From an uncultured Candidatus Melainabacteria bacterium (GTDB lineage: Bacteria; Cyanobacteriota; Vampirovibrionia; Gastranaerophilales; Gastranaerophilaceae), in contig CATNBA010000001.1 in NCBI GenBank assembly GCA_950096985.1, positions 124,001 through 188,000 of the forward strand: 64,000 nucleotides of DNA, written 5' to 3'. Made by a program: the position numbers and the translations under genes. Each line of letters opens with the position of its first letter. The first letter of the stretch is position 1. Of this stretch, positions 58,973-64,000 are shown piece after piece. Below the pieces are notes generated by a model that did no database searches, had not been told where the DNA came from, and saw only the letters and a list, made by a program, of their open reading frames with translations.

Positions 58973-59182
58973 ATGAAAGCTATAAATGAAGTAAAAATGT
59001 TAGTTGGTAAAAAGGGGACAACCCTCACATATTTGGCACAATATTTATCAGAACATTCTGACAAAAAATATTCCTTGGACACTTTGTCAAAAAAACTAAG
59101 AAGCAATACTATAAGATATTCAGAAATGCAACTTATAGCAGAAGCGCTAGATATGGAATTAATAATTCAAGATAAAAACTAA
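58973..59182 (+). CDS. Small helix-turn-helix protein
   Basis: 69 residues: VKMLVGKKGTTLTYLAQYLSEHSDKKYSLDTLSKKLRSNTIRYSEMQLIAEAL has an XRE-like layout seen in small Firmicutes regulators. TATAAT eight bases before the ATG. Divergent from the 58549-58848 gene, with which it could form a regulated pair. Confidence 0.65.
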   Translation: MKAINEVKMLVGKKGTTLTYLAQYLSEHSDKKYSLDTLSKKLRSNTIRYSEMQLIAEALDMELIIQDKN

Positions 59183-59277
59183 ATACTGCAGGGTAAAAGG
59201 AACTCTTTTCAAAAGGAAACCATCCAACAATCATAACATAGTCTTCGGGTTGGTTCCCGACTAGAAAGGGGGCTGAT

Positions 59278-59358
59278 ATGGATAAATTCAATATTAGTTT
59301 ATTACTAATCTTTATGATTTTATTTGTATTAAAAAACGGCTCCTATCTTAATAGATAA
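59278..59358 (+). CDS. Candidate type I toxin (26-residue hydrophobic peptide)
   Basis: ATG at 59278, spaced five bases from a strong AAAGGGGG ribosome site. The peptide is a single hydrophobic helix (NISLLLIFMILFVL) with a short polar end (KNGSYLNR), the size and layout of Fst/TxpA/holin-like toxins. The leader forms a TAGTC...GACTA hairpin (59239-59263) just before the ribosome site and has a second long-range pairing (AACC..AAC with GTTGGTT). A minus-strand RNA gene overlaps its 3' half. It would insert in the membrane. Confidence 0.65.
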   Translation: MDKFNISLLLIFMILFVLKNGSYLNR

Positions 59359-59410
59359 GAACCGTATAGTCTTCTAAGAGTTTTGGCACTTTCTCAAGGT
59401 GCCACCCTGT
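59331..59410 (-). ncRNA. Candidate antisense antitoxin RNA
   Basis: Predicted start about 59410 from the promoter at 59417-59445; end at a terminator hairpin (59336-59365, 13 base pairs with two G-U, then TTTTTT). The ~80-base RNA has a second stem (GGCAC...GTGCC, about 59390). It is complementary to the 3' part of the toxin message, including the last codons, so it can pair with it. Convergent overlapping layout is that of par/Fst and TxpA/RatA type I systems. Confidence 0.65.
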
Positions 59411-59416
59411 GGTTTT

Positions 59417-59445
59417 ATTATAACATATTTGTTTTGGTTTTTCAA
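59417..59445 (-). promoter_or_regulatory. Strong promoter for antisense RNA
   Basis: TTGAAA (59440-59445) and TATAAT (59417-59422) on the leftward strand, spacer exactly 17 bases. Confidence 0.8.
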
Positions 59446-59567
59446 GTGGGTTAACTGCGCCTCGCATTAAACGCCACCGCTCGTGTTTGCGGACAAGAGC
59501 GCGGTCTTGCCCGACACACACTCGTCTCTCAGATTGCAACGCAATCTTCGTGGCTCTGCTCGGCTTG

Positions 59568-60299
59568 CTAAATCATCAAACCGCCCGCAACTTCGATTGC
59601 CTGACCTGTTACATATTCTGTATCTAAAGCTAAGAATTTAACTACTTTAGCAATATCTTCAGGCGTGCCAAGACGTTTCATAGGAATTGCTGCCAAGTAA
59701 TCATTAATGTTAGGCAATTCTGCTGTCATAGCTGTTTGGATAAAACCAGGACATACAGCATTTACTCTGATGTTTCTTGAACCAAATTCTTTTGCAAGAG
59801 TTTGAGTGAAACCGATTAAACCTGCTTTTGAAGCTGAATAGTTTGCCTGACCTGCATTACCATGACGACCTACAATACTTGACATATTGATGATAGAACC
59901 TTGACGAGCTTTTGACATGTATTTGATAACTGCATTAGTTACACAGAAAGCTGATGATAAGTTAACTTTAATTACGCTTTCCCATTGGTTCATATCCATT
60001 CTTAAGAACAAACCGTCTCTTGTAATACCTGCATTGTTCAACAAGATGTCAATTCTGCCGTGTTCTTTAATCATTTTATCAACGTTTTCTTTAACAGCAT
60101 CAAAGTTTGATACGTCAAAGCTATAGAAGTATGCGTTTACACCGCAAGCTTTAATTTCATCAATTGCAGGTTGTGCTTTTTCAGCATCACAAATATCGTT
60201 AATAATAATATCACATCCTGCTTTAGCAAGTTCCAATGCACAAGCTAAACCGATACCGCGAGATCCGCCTGTAATTAAAGCAATTTTTCTTTCTGTCAT
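59568..60299 (-). CDS. fabG: 3-oxoacyl-ACP reductase
   Basis: 243 residues. GGSRGIGLACAL cofactor motif, NNAG, SSIVG with YSASKAG (Tyr/Lys pair), and PGFIQTAM. NADPH-dependent reduction in fatty-acid elongation. Close behind fabD with the usual order. Confidence 0.97.
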   Translation of the reverse strand: MTERKIALITGGSRGIGLACALELAKAGCDIIINDICDAEKAQPAIDEIKACGVNAYFYSFDVSNFDAVKENVDKMIKEHGRIDILLNNAGITRDGLFLRMDMNQWESVIKVNLSSAFCVTNAVIKYMSKARQGSIINMSSIVGRHGNAGQANYSASKAGLIGFTQTLAKEFGSRNIRVNAVCPGFIQTAMTAELPNINDYLAAIPMKRLGTPEDIAKVVKFLALDTEYVTGQAIEVAGGLMI

Positions 60300-60318
60300 T
60301 AATTTGTCTCCTTATTTT

Positions 60319-61266
60319 TTATACACATAATAATTCTTCTTTAAGTGAAGAAATTGTCGCATCTAAAGATGCTTTATCAAATACATTGAAAACTTTAGCT
60401 TCAGGTGCAATTTTCTTGTTCAAACCTGCAAGAACTTTGCCCGGTCCGATTTCTATAAATATTTCAACACCGTTTTCTGCCATTTTTTCAATAGTTTGTG
60501 TCCAGTAAACTGATGAGTAAATCTGTTTCGGCATTTTTACCCTAAAATCTTCACTGTCAGTTGTAATTTCAGCATCTACGTTAGTAATAACAGGAATTTG
60601 AGCATTGTTAAGTTCTAAGTCAGATACAAAACTTTCAAATTCTTTTCCTGCATTTTCCATAAATTTAGAGTGGAATGCTCCTGAAACAGCGAGTGGAACA
60701 ACACGTCTTACGCCGTTTGACAATAAATAATATGAAGTTGCTTTAACAGCATTTTCATCACCTGTAATAACCACCTGAGCTGGTGAATTATAATTTGCAA
60801 CATCAACGTAGCCGACTTTTGAACCTTCAGCAAGACCTGCTTTCAAAACATCTTCTGACGCGTTCAAAACTGCCGCCATAGCTCCACCGTGAGTAGAACC
60901 CATCAAATCAGCACGTTTTTGGATTGCTTTTAAAGTGCTTTCCAAAGACATCACACCTGATGCGTACATTGCACAATATTCACCTAAACTATGACCTGCT
61001 GTATAATCAGCTTTTATATCACATTGTGATTTCAAGCTTTCCAATGCGGCAATTGACATTGTAACAATTGAAGGCTGTGTATTAACAGTTTGTTTTAAAG
61101 CATCCTCAGGACCTTCAAAACAGATAGTCGTAATACTTTTACCTAAAACTTTATCTGATGTATCAAAAACATTTTTTGCGCTTTCGAAATTTTCATACAA
61201 GTCTTTTCCCATGCCAACCGCCTGAGATCCTTGACCGGGAAAAAGAAACGCTATTTTTTTACTCAT
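60319..61266 (-). CDS. fabD: Malonyl-CoA:ACP transacylase
   Basis: 315 residues from ATG at 61266, GGAG nine bases upstream; an ATG five codons earlier lacks one. LFPGQGSQAVGMGKDLYEN, active site GHSLGEYCA, and SGAFHSKFM (His). Loads malonyl groups onto ACP. Confidence 0.97.
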   Translation of the reverse strand: MSKKIAFLFPGQGSQAVGMGKDLYENFESAKNVFDTSDKVLGKSITTICFEGPEDALKQTVNTQPSIVTMSIAALESLKSQCDIKADYTAGHSLGEYCAMYASGVMSLESTLKAIQKRADLMGSTHGGAMAAVLNASEDVLKAGLAEGSKVGYVDVANYNSPAQVVITGDENAVKATSYYLLSNGVRRVVPLAVSGAFHSKFMENAGKEFESFVSDLELNNAQIPVITNVDAEITTDSEDFRVKMPKQIYSSVYWTQTIEKMAENGVEIFIEIGPGKVLAGLNKKIAPEAKVFNVFDKASLDATISSLKEELLCV

Positions 61267-61326
61267 ATTTTTATACTCCATATCTTAAAAATTTATCTTA
61301 AATCCAAGCGGCTGATTTTGCAAAAC

Positions 61327-62337
61327 TTAGCAAATGCCGTCGCGAAGTCTTACTATCGCACCGCCCCAGGTCATTCCTGCGCCAAAACCGCAAAGAATTG
61401 CAGTTGAACCAAGTTTTACATTACCTTTTTCAACACTTTCGGCTAAAGCAATAGGAATAGATGCTGCTGATGTATTACCGTAATATTTAATATTAGTAAC
61501 AACTTTGTCATCAGAATAGCCCAATCTTTCCTGAACAGCTTGAATAATTCTAATATTTGCCTGGTGAGGAATTAAGTAGTCAATGTCATCAGCTTTCATA
61601 CCTGCATTCTCAATAAGTTCTTCTACGTAGTGAGGAAGAATTTTAGCAACAAAAGTATAAACACCTCTGCCATTCATCTTAATACCGGCAGGTTTTTCCT
61701 CATTAGGTTCAACAAGCGGACAATTTTTACCAACAAACGGAAGTTCGATTAAATTTCCATAATTTCCATCAGCTTTAATATCTATTGCAATAACATCATC
61801 AATACCGTCATCAGATTGGGTTACAACCATAGCTCCCGCACCGTCGCCGAAAAGAATTGATGTTCCTCTGTCACTCCAGTCAACAAGTCTTGAATTATTA
61901 TCTGTTGCCACAAGAAGTACGTTTTTATACATACCTGATGAAATATAAGCTTTTGCTATACTTAACGCATAAATTAAACCTGAGCATGCTGCTGTAATAT
62001 CAAATGCAGGAATTTGTCTTTGAATACCAAGTCTTTCGTGAATATGACAAGCAATAGCAGGGTACAAATCCGGCGGTGCTGAAGATGCTGCAATGATTAA
62101 ATCAATTTCATCAGCATTCATACCGGCTTTTTGCAAAGCTTTTTGAGATGCCTCAAAACCTAAATCAATGGCATTTTGTTCGCCTGAAACAACGCGTCTT
62201 TCTTTAATACCGGTTCTGGTATAAATCCATTCATCAGATGTTTCATATAGCTTTGTCAAATCGTCGTTTGTAACAACTGTTTCGGGTAAACTGTATCCTA
62301 CACCCGCAATTTTCAACGGGATTAATTTATCTGTCAT
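61327..62337 (-). CDS. fabH: Beta-ketoacyl-ACP synthase III
   Basis: 336 residues. GYSLPETVVTNDDL, RTGIKERR, active Cys in DITAACSGLIYAL, PHQANIRII (His), and GNTSAASIPIAL (Asn). Starts fatty-acid synthesis from acetyl-CoA. Confidence 0.97.
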   Translation of the reverse strand: MTDKLIPLKIAGVGYSLPETVVTNDDLTKLYETSDEWIYTRTGIKERRVVSGEQNAIDLGFEASQKALQKAGMNADEIDLIIAASSAPPDLYPAIACHIHERLGIQRQIPAFDITAACSGLIYALSIAKAYISSGMYKNVLLVATDNNSRLVDWSDRGTSILFGDGAGAMVVTQSDDGIDDVIAIDIKADGNYGNLIELPFVGKNCPLVEPNEEKPAGIKMNGRGVYTFVAKILPHYVEELIENAGMKADDIDYLIPHQANIRIIQAVQERLGYSDDKVVTNIKYYGNTSAASIPIALAESVEKGNVKLGSTAILCGFGAGMTWGGAIVRLRDGIC

Positions 62338-62341
62338 TTAT

Positions 62342-63400
62342 TTATTCCTCATAAAATTTTGCGATTTTTTCGTTAACACCTGTTTCTACAGCGTGTTTAG
62401 CAACTCTAACTGCATTTTTAATAGCATAAGCTTTACTTCTGCCGTGAGAAATTACTGTGATGCCTTTAACACCCAAAAGTAATGCTCCGCCGAATTCTTC
62501 ATAATTAATTTTTGTATAAATTCTTCTCATAAATGGTTTTGCAAGCAAACCGATAATTTTACCTGCTAAATCTGATTTGAATTCTTGTTTTAGCATTCTG
62601 AATAACATTGAAGAAGTACCTTCAGTAACTTTCAATGCAACGTTACCTACAAAGCCGTCACATACAACAACATCGCATACACTCAAGAAAATTTCTTTAC
62701 CTTCAATGTTACCTACAAAGTTAATTTTTTCATGCTGTTCTTCTAAAAGTTTATATGTAGCTTGTGCAAGTTCGTTACCTTTGCCAGCCTCTTCACCGAT
62801 GTTTAAAACACCAATTCTCGGATGTTCAATACCAAGAACATTTTTAGAAAAAGTTGCGCCCATAATTGCAAACTGATAAAGCATTTCAGGAGTACAATTG
62901 CTGTTTGCGCCTCCGTCAATAACTACAATCGGCTTTTTAATAGTTGGCAATGTAACTGCAATTGCAGGTCTGTCAATTCCCGGTATTCTGCCTAAACCGA
63001 ACAAACTTGATGCCATAGCTGCACCTGTTGACCCTGCTGCAACAACTGCATCGGAACTTCCTTGTGCAACAGCATCCACAGCTAATACGATAGATGATTT
63101 TTTCTTTTTACGAATAGCCTGACCCGGAGCTTCGCCCATTTCAATAACTTCAGAAGCGTGGGTAATTTTAATATCAAGTTTAGATGTATCAATTTTAATA
63201 CGACTTTTAGCAGGTCCACCTTTACCGAAATCAGTCATAAAACCTTCATGAGAAATCTTATCAAGCTCCTGCTCGATACGATCCTGCTTTCCAACTAATT
63301 CAATTGCTACACCATATTCTTTAGCTGCCCATACAGCACCTGCAACAATCTCATGCGGTGCGTGGTCGCCACCCATTGCGTCTATAGCTATTCTTGTCAT
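62342..63400 (-). CDS. plsX: Phosphate acyltransferase
   Basis: 352 residues. IAIDAMGGDHAP start, SVLAVDAVA-like and DGGANSNCTPEML segments, and CDGFVGNVALKVTEG. Makes acyl-phosphate from acyl-ACP for phospholipid synthesis. Four bases before fabH; one operon. Confidence 0.97.
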   Translation of the reverse strand: MTRIAIDAMGGDHAPHEIVAGAVWAAKEYGVAIELVGKQDRIEQELDKISHEGFMTDFGKGGPAKSRIKIDTSKLDIKITHASEVIEMGEAPGQAIRKKKKSSIVLAVDAVAQGSSDAVVAAGSTGAAMASSLFGLGRIPGIDRPAIAVTLPTIKKPIVVIDGGANSNCTPEMLYQFAIMGATFSKNVLGIEHPRIGVLNIGEEAGKGNELAQATYKLLEEQHEKINFVGNIEGKEIFLSVCDVVVCDGFVGNVALKVTEGTSSMLFRMLKQEFKSDLAGKIIGLLAKPFMRRIYTKINYEEFGGALLLGVKGITVISHGRSKAYAIKNAVRVAKHAVETGVNEKIAKFYEE

Positions 63401-63474
63401 CTTATCCCTCTCAAAAAAAATGGTTAACGGTTTGAAAAGTTGAATGGCTGTTATCAGCCATTCAACATCTGTGA

Positions 63475-63786
63475 TTATTCTTCAGAAGTTTCTTCTTTAG
63501 TTTCTTCAACAACTTCTTCTTTTACTTCAGTTGTTTCTTCAGCTTTAACTTCTTCAACTTTTTTAGCTGATTTTTTTGCAGGTTTTTTAACTTCTGCAAC
63601 TTCTTCAACTCTGTCTTTCAAGCTAACGGGTTGTCCTTTGTAAGTTCCGCAAGCTGTACATACTGTGTGTGTTAATACTGTTTCACCGCAGTTAGGGCAT
63701 TTAGTAGTTTCCGGTTTTGTAGCTTTCCAGTTACTTCTTCTGTGTCCTTGAGCGGAATGTCCTGTTCTTTTCTTAGGTACTGCCAT
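63475..63786 (-). CDS. rpmF: Ribosomal protein L32 with long acidic C-terminal tail
   Basis: 103 residues. Residues 1-57 are standard bL32 (MAVPKKRTGHSAQGHRRSNWKA, zinc CPNC...CTAC). About 45 extra residues of Lys/Glu/Val repeats follow (VKKPAKKSAKK then EETTEVKEEV), nearly doubling the usual length of about 57-60. Upstream of plsX as in most bacteria. Confidence 0.96.
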   Translation of the reverse strand: MAVPKKRTGHSAQGHRRSNWKATKPETTKCPNCGETVLTHTVCTACGTYKGQPVSLKDRVEEVAEVKKPAKKSAKKVEEVKAEETTEVKEEVVEETKEETSEE

Positions 63787-63812
63787 TTTTCTTTTCCTTT
63801 ATGTTTATTATA

Positions 63813-64000
63813 CTACTTATTTTTCGGTTCTATTTGGATGTTTTTAAAAACATCTAACCTTGGGTCTGACAAATTTTCTTCTTTCAAAAATTTGTCCCCA
63901 TTACAATTTATACCACAAACTTTTTTATTTGGTAAATTTAATATTACAGATTGATACAATAAGTCATAAATATCAATCTCGTCCGCGCCTTCCAAATCGG
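63813..64000 (-). CDS. yceD: YceD/DUF177 family protein (partial, runs off right edge)
   Basis: C-terminal part only. EIDIYDLLYQSVILNLPNKKVCGINCNGDKFLKEENLSDPRLDVF fits the DUF177 end (D-x-x-x-L-x-E-x-x-x-L-x-x-P...C...C...DPR). YceD is linked to 23S rRNA and lies before rpmF in many bacteria; the gene order supports it. The frame continues beyond position 64000. Confidence 0.85.
   Translation of the reverse strand, partial: DLEGADEIDIYDLLYQSVILNLPNKKVCGINCNGDKFLKEENLSDPRLDVFKNIQIEPKNK

Larger units (their letters stand above)
59183..59567. other. Non-coding region holding the toxin/antisense locus and a GC-richer tail
   Basis: Contains the small hydrophobic peptide, its structured leader and the antisense RNA described separately. 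From about 59,455 to 59,565 the sequence is clearly richer in G and C than its surroundings, with a hairpin AGATTGC-AAC-GCAATCT (59531-59547). No protein supported there. Composition and toxin type suggest transfer from a Firmicute-like source. Confidence 0.6.

Noticed and set aside
59348-59539. 63-codon leftward open frame over the toxin/antisense region
   Set aside because: It overlaps the antisense RNA, its terminator and promoter; the sequence has no protein-like conservation and is better explained as RNA plus a GC-rich flank.
59531-59547. Hairpin AGATTGC-AAC-GCAATCT as a terminator after fabG
   Set aside because: No U tract on either strand; kept only as a hairpin in the GC-rich stretch.
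1-64000. CRISPR arrays, rRNA genes and insertion sequences
   Set aside because: No regularly spaced direct repeats, no rRNA-like blocks and no transposase genes were seen in the window.

Overview
The window joins two things. Positions 1 to about 32,511 are most of a temperate siphophage-type prophage. From about 32,485 to the right edge lies an AT-rich bacterial chromosome. The chromosomal half carries yceD-rpmF-plsX-fabH-fabD-fabG-acpP-fabF, Mini-RNase III, hom/thrC, ferritins, TPR proteins and several small exported proteins. The low GC, a cyanobacterial/firmicute-type Mini-RNase III, and the many single genes behind a bare -10 box rather than a Shine-Dalgarno site would fit an uncultured gut bacterium such as the Gastranaerophilales (Vampirovibrionia, non-photosynthetic Cyanobacteriota). 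That assignment is an inference, not a measurement.

Prophage, left to right: the late (structural) operon runs leftward from about 15.2 kb to beyond the left edge. Its gene order is lambda-like: TerS (Nu1), TerL (gpA), gpW, portal (gpB), a fused protease/major capsid protein, a cement protein, gpFII-like, gpZ-like, gpU-like, major tail protein, tail assembly chaperone with a -1 frameshift (G/GT), and tape measure. The tail tip is gene-transfer-agent-like instead (DUF2460, DUF2163/BR0599, NlpC/P60). Lysis genes are not seen and presumably lie left of position 1. From 15.2 to 29.7 kb is the leftward early operon of tightly packed genes: Cro-like regulator, SMC-like ATPase, RecT and a RecE-like nuclease, replication initiator with possible origin iterons, DnaC-like loader, orphan methyltransferase, radical SAM enzyme, VRR-NUC nuclease, ASCH protein, LuxR-type regulator and many small unknowns. 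A divergent operator region (29.67-29.88 kb) separates it from the rightward lysogeny module: cI-like repressor, ImmA/IrrE-like protease, a small exported protein and a large serine integrase. The last nine codons and stop region of the integrase run into the 3' end of tRNA-Ala(UGC), which marks the right attachment site.

Chromosome: Mini-RNase III, small secreted proteins, ferritin, a glycosidase-like protein paired with a large ferritin-like protein, carbonic anhydrase, an ArnT-like glycosyltransferase with a YkgJ-type cysteine-cluster protein, a NhaD/ArsB-type transporter, a secreted parvulin, a GGDEF protein, a Ppx-type HD protein, and homoserine dehydrogenase and threonine synthase flanking a muramidase-like protein. 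Then follow a TPR/metallophosphoesterase/MBL cluster, CCA-adding enzyme, a 1036-residue SF1 helicase-nuclease, a compact candidate type I toxin-antitoxin locus, and the fatty-acid/phospholipid operon.

Most notable: a candidate type I toxin/antisense RNA pair (59.2-59.45 kb); a repeated leaderless-transcript architecture on host genes contrasting with strong Shine-Dalgarno sites in the prophage; a programmed -1 frameshift in the tail chaperone; a palindrome sitting at the -35 position of a probable late promoter; three early-region gaps filled by recognisable but start-less reading frames (including a cytosine methyltransferase remnant); and a linker cassette shared by three unrelated phage proteins.
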